This document shows positions 1 through 8,319 of a stretch of DNA of 21,462 bases, piece after piece; the first letter of the stretch is position 1; each line of letters opens with the position of its first letter. The DNA lies in contig JNDT01001517.1 of NCBI GenBank assembly GCA_000697055.1, positions 1-21,462 of the forward strand, read 5' to 3'. The notes under the pieces are model-generated. The model had not been told where the DNA came from. It did not search any database and saw only the letters and a program-made list of their open reading frames with translations. The translations under genes were made by a program, and so were the position numbers. Origin of the DNA: Saksenaea vasiformis B4078 (lineage: Eukaryota > Mucoromycota > Mucoromycetes > Mucorales > Saksenaeaceae).

Positions 1-1507
1 CTTGTTAAGGTGATAAATACCCTTCGTCCATGAGCCAAGGTCCATGTTCCGGGGTAGGAGCCGAAAATCCCTTTGGGAGGAGGGAAAACGTTCTTAGCAA
101 AGTATGAGGACAGGAAGAAGCATGCCATTTTCCTCCTACCGTGTTTGCGACACTCGAATACCACAGATGCGCCTACACCATCCGTTTCAAAATAGTAAGC
201 AAATTCAAGAGCAGTACGTTCAGCATTAACGACAGCTAGAATATAAATTAATTAGCAGCAGTTCGGAAGCACAGCAACCTACGTTCATTATTCCACCGCC
301 AGCGATTTTTCTGACACTTGTCGATGTTAAATAGTTGTTCCCAAAAATTTTCTCGCCAGACGGGATCTCGACAAAGAGCGTCAAATTCTTTGCGACTGCA
401 ATACGGTAGTTGTCTCCGTCTTGGATTCTCACGCTAGAATCAGAGCATTTAATGTACATGACGACTTAAAACCAGGATACGCTCACTTACCACAAACAGT
501 GGAGGAACAGCCTCGTTTGCAAGAAAGGCATCACGTAAGGTTTTCCATAGACCTCTGCCCGTAATCGGAAAGTAACCGACTTGATGTGTTGCAATAGGCA
601 GAAGTGACCAATGGCTACCGTCATATTGAACTGTGTACAGATACAACTCGTACATGTATTTCACAATCCTTGGAAAAAGTGGATGGGTTCCTTCATCCTC
701 TGGATCGACCTCGTCAATCAGGATATCACCGAGATGAGTCTGGTACAGATTGTATTGGGTCCTGTGACAGTCGATATGATTAACAATGAAATTAATCACA
801 AGGTATTTACTCAAAAAAAGTCAGCAGTTCGCTTCTGAAAGGCATATCTTGCCAGTGATGGTCCTCTAGTGGTTCATGATTTGTGATATGAGTAACGGCG
901 AATCGAGCTAGAAGAACCATTGTTAGTGAGATTTATTCGAACTTGTTTCGTACCATGAGCCGCGGGTCCCCCTCCAGGTAAGAAGCCTTGATGGCGCTCT
1001 TTCAAAGCGCGAAAATAGGCCAACCATACATATCGCAAATATGTCGAGACATCATTCACGAGGTGCCTGCGAACATCTATGGGCATGTTAGATCTATAAT
1101 CATTGGAAGACTATCTCATACTTTGTATTGCGTTGATTGCAAATGGATCAGGCATCTCGATGAAAAGTCCTTCGATCTTTTCGATAGCGTACAGATCTAT
1201 TATCATACATTTAGAGTGCCAATCGCTGTTTTCTCTGACGCTGGAAAGCGTACTGTAGTTACTGAAGAAGGTGAACGGTCTGTCGATGTGCACCCGCCTG
1301 TTCTGCACCTACCTTATAAGGGACCTCTGGACGAAAAAAAAGCCGCCATATCCTCTAGTAATGCATTTCGTCCATGGGAATCATTGGTCCACGGTTATCA
1401 TGAAACGCAGTCGAAAGATGGTGTGGCCATCTATATACTACAAGCATAAGGAGGTGTGCATAAAACTCGGATTGGATGATAACATCAGAAGATTTTGGAA
1501 CCGCCAT
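1..1507 (-). CDS. Fanzor-like (eukaryotic TnpB relative) protein, partial, frame broken
   Basis: Four consecutive short introns join in matching phase: 1121-1077, 953-908, 490-434 and 282-236, all GT-AG, several with CTAAC/CTAAT branch sites. The exons read 1122 upward, 1076-954, 907-491, 433-283 and 235-1. The predicted protein has a helical N-terminal half. It is followed by a segment rich in K, R and W and then FAYYFETDGVGASVVFE (exon 235-1). I recognise that TDG-V-x-x-S pattern from the region just before the RuvC-I motif of Fanzor proteins. The catalytic half lies beyond base 1. One break is clear: in the T7 run at 813-819 the frame ends (TTT TTT GAG TAA), while one T fewer would run on without a stop. 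Either the copy is decaying or the run is miscounted. Start 1507 (ATG) and the exons 1507-1123 are uncertain, with a second ambiguous run of eight T nearby. The family call rests on motif memory, not a search. Confidence 0.5.
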
Positions 1508-1593
1508 CTTTCCTTTAAAAAGCATGAAAAAAAATAAGCAACGTTGACAACCCTGTATTGATCGAATAAAAGTAATTAAATCTTCCTATGTGA

Positions 1594-1860
1594 TTATATC
1601 GAACAAGGGATGCACTCGCGTGTCTGCAACTGTTGCTCCATCATCTCACAACTCTGTAAACAGTAGCTTTGTGCTGTAGCAAGGCGCTGTCCACGCTTGC
1701 GAGCATACACTTGTCCACATTACATTGGTAATATGTTTCCTCTATTGGGTCGCGAGACTTTGGCCAGTGTTTCCATGCAAATAGTCCAAATCATGCTTAT
1801 TACAGATGTGCAGGTTGCGCGTACTGTTGCGTTTGAAGTCATTGACTGCAATGCAGCCAG
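1594..1860 (-). pseudogene. Decayed relative of the neighbouring C2H2 zinc-finger gene
   Basis: This stretch aligns by eye with the gene at 2137-2607, in the same orientation. Shared blocks include AAGGCGCTGT at 1681 and 2341 (plus strand) and CATGCTTAT at 1792 and 2479. The minus-strand reading keeps the second half of a zinc finger (FKRNSTRNLHICNKH, with the first of the last pair of ligand positions intact). It then meets an in-frame TAG and continues in another frame as RKRGQRL and a Q-rich tail ending at 1594. A stop plus a frameshift make it a relic. It is diverged enough to be an old duplication. Confidence 0.5.
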
Positions 1861-1880
1861 CCTATTTACATATCGTATGT

Positions 1881-1991
1881 TTATCTGAAGAATTTCTTAT
1901 ATTCTTCTTCTGTAAAGAGCTGGCGGTGGAAATCATCCACAGCTGTCCACATCGACACAACTTTGTTAACTGTGGACTTCACTTGAGGCAT
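1881..1991 (-). CDS. Short ORF, 36 aa, perhaps the 5' exon of the relic gene
   Basis: From ATG at 1991 the minus strand reads a charged 36-residue peptide (begins MPQVKSTVNK, ends EEYKKFFR) before TAA at 1883-1881. It lies 20 bp upstream of the zinc-finger relic. Its composition (K, E, V, aromatic) looks more protein-like than chance AT-rich translation, but there is no ribosome-context or homology support. It may be the original first exon of the decayed gene, or chance. No family is recognised. Confidence 0.2.
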   Translation of the reverse strand: MPQVKSTVNKVVSMWTAVDDFHRQLFTEEEYKKFFR

Positions 1992-2136
1992 GTCTAACAC
2001 ACGGCTGATTTATGCGCTTGCATTGGCTCGGACGCCGCGGCTCAGACTATTCCATATCTTTCTTTCGTTATGCCATTGTAAGTCAGGAATATCAGTGTTC
2101 AGGTTATCTCCGTAGATGTGGTGGATTAGTGCCAAT

Positions 2137-2607
2137 CTAAATAGTAACTTCATTAATATTTATACACTCACTTCCCGTATTCAATGGAAGCTGGACCGAC
2201 CTATGAATCTCCTGAAATCGTTCTTTTTCTTCCAAATGGTTTGTTAATTTTGAGACGACGTGCACGATCTCATCCTGTATTTCTGGAGCTGTCACTTCGT
2301 AGTTGCACAGCTTTGTGAAAAGATGACAGTGAGAGCCATTAAGGCGCTGTTCACGCCGGCGAGCGCAGATCCTTTCCGCGTTCTTCCTGTAATAGGCACG
2401 GCTCCTTTCAGCCGCGCTCACCGGATTGTCTACATGCCGCGGCTTCGGACCTGGTCTTCCATGCGGATGTTGCGCCTCATGCTTATCACGAATATGCCGA
2501 CTAAGTGCAGTATTGCTACGATAAATTTTTGGGCAATAGGGACAAGATGATTCCCTACAAAAATTAAAATCAGAAGATGTAAAACGTACACTCTATACTC
2601 ACGACAT
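2137..2607 (-). CDS. Small C2H2 zinc-finger protein, 140 aa, two exons
   Basis: Exon 1 is only ATG TC (2607-2603). An intron at 2602-2555 (GTGAGT...TGTAG, 48 nt) completes the serine codon, and exon 2 runs 2554-2137. Near the N-terminus the protein has one classical finger: C-P-Y-C, 12 residues, then H-x4-H (residues about 6-27). A G-R-P-G-P-K-P linker follows, then a strongly basic segment SRAYYRKNAERICARRRE (residues about 50-67). The C-terminus is acidic and helical. The finger plus the basic repeat resemble DNA-binding proteins or the DNA-binding parts of domesticated transposases, so a DNA-binding role is inferred; the target is unknown. The start is decided by the splice, since no other ATG precedes the finger in frame. 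A decayed relative lies downstream at 1594-1860, so this is a local family. Confidence 0.6.
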
Positions 2608-2633
2608 ATCAATAGGTGACAAAGAGAAGGCAA

Positions 2634-2813
2634 TTAATCGAGATTATTAGTGCTGCGAACAAAAGCATTAGCATCCGGCTGAGTCTGAACAGTTATCATC
2701 TCAAATAGAATCATGCCACGTCGTAGCATCTCCTGAGTGGAATTATCTTCAGCAGTGTTGAAATTAAACAATTTATATCTAACTCCATCCAAAACAGAAA
2801 ATGCTGCGTTCAA
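2634..2813 (-). other. Orphan coding-like 3' exon, 59 codons
   Basis: The minus strand is open from 2813 to TAA at 2636-2634 with coding-like composition (for example DNSTQEMLRRGMILFEM). There is no ATG at its start, but a plausible acceptor (ATTAGTGTAG) lies immediately upstream. A GTGAGT donor sits at about 2874, at the edge of the 30-bp repeat array, and the two join in phase 0. The stop lies 26 bases before the zinc-finger ATG. I do not recognise the family. It is either the last exon of a gene running through the repeat array or a leftover fragment. Confidence 0.35.
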
Positions 2814-2879
2814 CTACACTAATAGAGACGAATTCACGTTCAGGCATATTAGTGGAGAATAACATAATTTACTCACATT

Positions 2880-3710
2880 TGAATAGAAAAGAATGTGTTC
2901 GATCGTATTGAATGAAAAAAATAACTTATTAGATGTATTAAAACAGGAAGGCGTATGTCCAAATGTATTTAAATGGAATAGAGCGTTTTCGACATATTCA
3001 AATAAAGATGATCAGTTCTATCTAAATAAAAAATAACACATCTGCCTGTATTCAAATGGAAACGAACTCGTTCAACTCTATTCAACAGGACGCGTTCAAA
3101 CGTATTCAAATAGAAAAGAACGTGTTCAATTGTCTTTGAATAGAGAAGAACGCATTCAATTGTATTCAAATAGAAAATAACGTGTCCAACTGTATTTGAA
3201 TAGAGAATAATGCATTGAATTGTATTCGAATAAAAAAGGACGTGTACAATTGTATTTGAATAGAGAAGAACGTATTCAATTGTAGTTGAAAAGCAAAGGA
3301 CGCATTCAATCGTATTTGAATAAGGAACAACGTGTTCAATTGCATTTGAATAGGAAGAACTCATTCAACTGTATTTCAATAAAGAAGAACAACAGTGGTT
3401 GAATAGAGAAGAATGCATTCAGTCGCATTCAGTCATATTCAAATAGGAAAGAACGACTTCAATTATATTTGAATAGAGGAGAACACATTTAATTATATTT
3501 CAAATAGAACGACACAACATTAAGTATTATTCAAAGTATTATGCAAATGAAAATACATAACGTTCAGTATTATTCGAATAGAATGACACGCCGTTAAGTG
3601 CCGTTCGAACAGCAGTATACTGTCAAATGATATTCCAATAGAGAGACACAATGTTCAATAATATTATAATAAAACATTATGTTCTCATGCATTCGAATAG
3701 AGAAGAACAT
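2880..3710. repeat. 30-bp minisatellite with a decapeptide-coding frame
   Basis: The unit is CGTGTTCAATTGTATTTGAA followed by TAGAGAAGAA. Between about 3091 and 3350 nine units follow one another in exact 30-bp register. More diverged units extend left to about 2880 and right to about 3710. Alternate units tend to begin CGTGT and then CGCAT/TGCAT, hinting at a 60-bp higher-order unit. Because 30 is divisible by three, the minus strand stays open for 131 codons (ATG at 3364, stop ending at 2969). It repeats a decapeptide near YSNTIEHVLF. The frame slips by an indel near 2985. No protein family is recognised; the ORF may be only a consequence of the period. Confidence 0.9.
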
Positions 3711-3759
3711 GCTTTGCTCCAAACATTGAAGCTAAGCAAAGAATCATACTTTTCTCTCA

Positions 3760-4035
3760 GACAAAGGATCTGTACAGCACACAAAAGGTTTGTACATAAG
3801 CAGAAGTTTTTGTCCGAGATAAAGAAATTCTTGTACGTAACGCAAAAGGTTTGTACATAAGCAAAATGTGTTTGTCCGAGATAAAAAAAACTTGTGTACA
3901 TATCACAAAAGGTTTGTACACAAGTGATGTCCCAGGGACTCTAGTGAACTTAGCAGCTCCTGTTTGAGAATGAAAATATACTTCGGCATTTCAAAAATGT
4001 TTTTGTCCCAGAGCAAACTGTTTTTGTCCGAGGTA
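3760..4035. repeat. 61-63 bp tandem repeat, about 2.4 copies plus satellites
   Basis: CAAAAGGTTTGTACA begins at 3782, 3843 and 3906, giving periods of 61 and 63 bp. Each full unit also carries TTTGTCCGAGATAAA. Further isolated TTTTTGTCC motifs occur at about 4000 and 4023, so the array decays to the right. It abuts the 30-bp array but shares no unit with it. Weak ORFs on both strands here are shadows of the repeat. Confidence 0.8.
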
Positions 4036-4595
4036 ATTCCCTTATTTTACTGACGCTGGATCCTGCCGCCGAGAATGAGTTAAGTAAAGCGAATCGTAAA
4101 CCCTCCAGACGCGCTGGGGGATGAGCCTATCACTACAAATGGATACGGTTAAGTTTGACCGCGAGAAAATTTAGTAATGCGACTATCAGTACAAGCTATC
4201 GAAAGATGTGTGCCGTGCACGAAATGGGTTATGAATAGAGCTCGAATTGAGCCAATCTCATAGATGCATGTGTTCTAGCCAGAAGACGCTAATATGAAGA
4301 TGAATAACGTCAAAAGAGACACATAATCTAAAGTGTCCATTTCTGACGATACGATTCCTTCTTAAAAAAATAAAAAGAAGAAGAACAAGAAGAACCACGT
4401 ACAACACAATTAATGCTTTAATGCTGACTCATGTGGTGAAGACATTAGCAGAGCCCTGTTAATGTTGTACTTGTCGAAGCAAAAAGCCAAAATTCATACT
4501 TTTCACAATGCAAAGGAATTACCATGCCAGCGGTCGTTGAATAATGGACAAGTATATAATTGATTTCGACTACTATGTTTTATCATTACACTAAA
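4036..4595. other. Intergenic, no gene seen (3' flank of NOC4)
   Basis: I find no ORF with coding character and no tRNA-like or rRNA-like stretch on either strand. There is an A/G-rich tract at about 4363-4395 (AAAAAATAAAAAGAAGAAG). The part nearest 4595 should contain the NOC4 3' untranslated region. Confidence 0.6.
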
Positions 4596-6559
4596 CTAGA
4601 TCTCCCATTGACATGGTACTGGTTTTTCAAATGCAAGCGCGGGATCCTTTTTCCGCTTGCGGTCAATTTCGTTATCGAAAATCTATCATAACTATTAGCA
4701 CAGACCACCTTGAAATATTGTTAACTTACAGTAGTGTATGTATGATCCAAAAAGTCCTCTAGATTGTACTTTGGTTTGAGGAATTGTTCCGAGAAGATTT
4801 TGGCCATGGTAGACACATTCGCATAATAGTGTTGTGCCAAAGTCTGGACTTCCCATAGGGATGAATCCAGCGCCTTTGATTCATATGGGTCCTTCTCTTC
4901 AAAATCATATGGGTCTTCAGCTTGCCCAAGGGCGGTGTTACTGTGGATCAGTTTCATGCAAGTGGGATGACGTTTGAGTAGGTTGTATATGAACGGGATG
5001 ACGATGACACTTGCTGCAGGAGGCGCCGTAAGAGAAAGACGTGCCATGCGTTTGATAAATGCTGCAATAAGCGTTGCTGGCAGATAGCTATATAAATAGA
5101 CGATAAATACTTCTGCTGCGATTGAACAAGTGACTTACGCAGATGACAAAAAGATGTCTAAAAGTCTAAAGAATCTGGATCGGTATTTGACATGCATAAC
5201 GTTGCAATCCAGTAAATTGTACAGTTTGTGATAGAAATCAGGATAATCTAAGTTGTGTTCGGTGATCAAAGTAAACAAGCCGTTAAGTGCTAACAGGCTA
5301 ACAGCACCCCCTATTATCATAGTCAGCAATATGCCATGTCACTTCTTCCTTTCTACTTACCAACGTTGTATGAGTCTGTCAAGAAATCCATCAGCATCTT
5401 TGGTTCAATCATATGTGGTAGTACTCGTTTGTGGAGAATCAATAGTGTCTTTTTGTATATCTCTTCTGTTAATGGCAACTTCAACAATTTGATCCAACAC
5501 AGAGAAAATCCACGCTGATGAACTTTGAGCTGTAATAATGGATGCTTCTTCTCCTTCTTTCCAGATTCTTTTTTCTTGTCTTCGTTATCGCTTTCTTCCT
5601 CGGATAACAACCCTTCGTCGCCCAGCAAATCATCCATATCGTCGCCCATATCATTCAACTCATCCTTGCTCTTGGCTTTGTCGCCATTGGGATTTTGAGT
5701 CCAAAATTCATCAATCTCAGACTCCTCCGTGGGCATCGTGCGGATTGCTTCGACAATGCTGAAGACGTTCTGTGCGATACGGCTTAAATCCTGTGGAGAG
5801 TTTGTTGCTCGACGCTGCTTTTTTGCTTCCGGCTTCTTTGCACCTTCCTTATTATCCAATGCAGCTTCTATCAGTTCACTATATTCTTAGATTGATCAGC
5901 TCTCTGATAACCAAAATTTTCCAGGTGAATATAACGTACGTGGAATCCTTGTAAAAATAGTATCGGAGGTCGTCATAGACATTGACGTATTTTTCCACAA
6001 ATTCTTTGAAAAGTGGCTGACTCAAGTTGCGGCTCTGAATCATAGCTCCTACTACCGGACCATAAAAGTCGTTTGCGAAACTGCATTGCTTGCTTTGTGA
6101 GGCAGAGAATTCAGAATGCGATTTCAATAGAGTCATAAGAATATTCAACGCAGGAACTTGCAAACCCGGTTCCTCATGTGATAAAAGACCTCGAACCGTT
6201 TTCAAATAGTCATTGTACTGTTCTCGTAGCCACAATGTCACGGTCGCCTTTGACGAAGTGTCTTGTTTCTTTGGACGCTTAAGATCGCCGTTCAGCAAGA
6301 AGCGAGAGAAAACACGATGAAGTGCATGAATGGCGGCGTGAATTATTTCGGCTGGCTGTTCGTTATGTGTTAATTCGAGGAGTTCGACGAGATTGTTCAG
6401 GTTCGCCTTATCGGACAGGCTGGCTTCCAAGATTTTGATCTTTTGGCGAGTGCTTTTGACATCGCCTGACTATAAATATATGCTTTAGTAATAACATACA
6501 TCAGAAGCAAGACTTACAGCTAGATCTCCCCGTTTCCTTTTCTTTACTGGCTGTGGCAT
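4596..6559 (-). CDS. NOC4: Nucleolar complex protein 4 (NOC4), 568 aa, six exons
   Basis: Exons are 6559-6518, 6469-5940, 5878-5361, 5310-5139, 5087-4730 and 4682-4596. All five introns are GT-AG, 42-61 nt, in matching phase, and the total is 1707 nt. NOC4 works with NOP14 in the nucleolar small-subunit processome, in 40S assembly and export. The N-terminus is basic (PVKKRKRGD), then helical repeats. An acidic, lysine-rich disordered region lies at about residues 240-300. The C-terminal CBF/Mak21-type domain follows at about 375-535, with the diagnostic strings VSLLALNGLF, FFRLLDIFLSSAYLP, KRMARLSLTAPP and IPFIYNLLKRHP. The ending (EIDRKRKKDPALAFE...QWEI) is typical of the family. Length fits yeast Noc4 (about 550 aa). 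The ATG at 6559 is the first in frame. No break was found. Confidence 0.95.
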
Positions 6560-6969
6560 TTGGTTTTGACAAGTATCCCTATAGCTTTTTTTTTTCTTAA
6601 AAAATGAAATTCAGCATCGGCTTCCCAAGCCACTAACGAAATGCCGGGTTTTATTTTCTGAGTTTAAAACTTTAAGCAAAAGGGGCAGGCAATTAAGGAA
6701 ACAACCTTGAATGGGTCATTGTGTGGGGATCAAAAGCGATCAACAAGAATAGCGACATTGATGATGTAGAAGGAAGTATTATCATTTGTATCAATGACAT
6801 TAGTTTAAAAATAGTGGGCTTTGAATACACATTTGCGTCATCTAAATACTACTTTGCGTTATACCAAATCACTCTTGCAGTGGTTACCCAAGAGCTTTTG
6901 CGCAGAGTCTCAGGTACCTTTACTTCCAAATCAAAGGTGTATTGCACCGGTCCATTGTAATAGGTTCCC
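6560..6969. other. NOC4 upstream region with one doubtful ORF
   Basis: This holds the NOC4 promoter and 5' UTR, including a T-rich run at 6585-6596. A plus-strand frame, 6721-6960, is open for 79 codons but has no ATG at its start and no recognisable motif. It ends just before the dispersed repeat. I treat it as chance or as diverged 5' sequence of the repeat. Confidence 0.4.
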
Positions 6970-7470
6970 CAATGCACCAATTGGAACGCGTAGAGTGATC
7001 GTATTTAGAGAGACGCATGAATTCCTTTTTTTTCCCCTTTGGCTCTGTTTCCCTTATGAAGCATCCCCAATACGTGCTGGGGTTGACTATACACACGGGA
7101 ACTCATGTCTTTTGATCGATTGTTTAGATTATTGGTTGTAAAACAAAGAAATTGGCCGCTCCATAGAAGCCACGAATCTCTACTCCCACTCCCACCGAAA
7201 TGGTGCGGGGTGCGGCACCTGCGAATGCGTAGGAATACCCTTCGGGGTTAAGTAAACTGACATCCAAGTATTATTCCATTTGCTAACCATGGACAAATTT
7301 TTATGCTGTGTTTACAAATTTTGCGTCCATCGAGGGGCCGCTTTGATGTAAGTAGTGCATGAATTTGTTGCCAACTTGTATATTAACGAACGCATACATG
7401 TTTCTTTTCTTAGCATAACGGTGGCTCCTCACGGACGAAAAATTTATACAGATGAGCCGTAAAAATTGGT
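6970..7470 (+). repeat. Dispersed repeat, copy 1
   Basis: It shares an ordered series of blocks with the reverse complement of about 19355-19840 and with about 15490-15990. The blocks include GCATGAA next to CTTTGGCTC, GACTATACACA, an AGAAA..TGGCCGCTC block, a TTTTATGCTGT block, CGTCCATCG, TTGATTTAAGT/TTGATGTAAGT, TATTAACGAAC and CATGTTT with TTCT..TTAGC. Identity is patchy, so the copies are old. The stretch around DYTHxNS..LIDxxxxWxxxKExGRS is conserved in frame between copies 1 and 2, which suggests the element once encoded protein, but both copies contain stops. No terminal repeats or target-site duplications could be fixed by eye. The family is unknown to me. Confidence 0.7.
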
Positions 7471-7944
7471 TCCATAAGCAGTAGTGGTAATCATTGCATG
7501 CAACAAAGAACTCGGCAAGTAGAGAAGCTGCTATGCGAAGTACAAATCATCATTCTTCTAGGATGTAAAAATGCGTCGTAGTGTGATTGAATCATTTAAT
7601 CGCGAATAAAACGCTTTAATTAAAACGTTGTGAGCAATCCTAGATACACTACATAGTGGAGTAAATCATGTCCCTGGCGCAATGTGCTACATAGTTCAGT
7701 ATGAAAATGACAAAATTTTAGGATTTGAGAGAACATAATAAAATTTTAAACTGCTCACGCCATGTGGCGCAAACAAAATTCTGAATATGCAGATGATATG
7801 CATCGAATACTAGGATTGCTGAAAGCACAAACCATGTAAGGTTAACCCTATAAACCCTTGTGCATATTTCAAGTCCATATTCCCATATTTTTCATTAACA
7901 GAAGTTCACGGAAGATTTGCCTAATAATTAGAATGTAATTGGCA
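7471..7944. other. Intergenic AT-rich, nothing recognised
   Basis: Short frames only. A minor feature is AAAATTTTA occurring twice near 7713 and 7740. No RNA gene signature is visible. Confidence 0.5.
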
Positions 7945-8313
7945 TTACTTATTCAAGCGCAAAATCTGAAAAAGTAATGTCAGGTATTATTACGTAACGT
8001 ACGAGTATTATACGTTATACTATCGGAAAGTGTATGCCCGAAGCAGTGATACTACTAACCTGCAGTAATTGATTAGCTGTACCCTCATATTTTGTGATTA
8101 TACCACAGAAAACGGACACAAGGGTTCTAACCAGTTGTACAAGTGGAGGATCACTGTATGATAAGAAAGGATCTGCCGCAAGGGACAGAATAAGCTGGTA
8201 TTGCCTGCACCAGGTTTTCTTCATAACTTGGTACCAGGATTACGAGTGTACTGTTGGCTAGGCAGCTAATTGATAAGCCATACAAACCTAACTCACCAGT
8301 CGGTACCATGCAT
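7945..8313 (-). CDS. Possible small gene or gene fragment, 60 aa, three exons
   Basis: A model with exons 8313-8297, 8204-8060 and 7965-7945 keeps frame throughout and ends in TAA. Its introns have GTGAGT...GTGCAG and GTTAGT...TTTTTCAG signals, the second with a CTGAC branch site. The central exon reads like a hydrophobic helical segment (for example LVQLVRTLVSVFCGIITKYE) with coding character unlike the surrounding DNA. I do not recognise it. Alpha-helical repeat proteins such as karyopherins have similar texture, so it may be a fragment of a larger gene. Both introns are about 90 nt, longer than usual here, which lowers confidence. Confidence 0.3.
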
Positions 8314-8319
8314 GGAAAT

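Noticed and set aside
988..1449. The longest plus-strand ORF on the left (153 codons)
   Set aside because: It is antisense to the spliced minus-strand gene, whose introns and phases fit and whose protein shows family motifs. The plus-strand frame shows none.
2969..3364. 131-codon minus-strand ORF as an ordinary gene
   Set aside because: It is entirely the translation of the 30-bp tandem repeat, so openness follows from the period. It is kept as a repeat with a question about coding, not as a gene.
3651..3901. ORFs on both strands within the 61-63 bp repeat
   Set aside because: Both frames repeat with the array and have no independent coding signal.
2880..4035. CRISPR-like array
   Set aside because: The repeats are contiguous, with no unique spacers between conserved repeats, and the host is eukaryotic.
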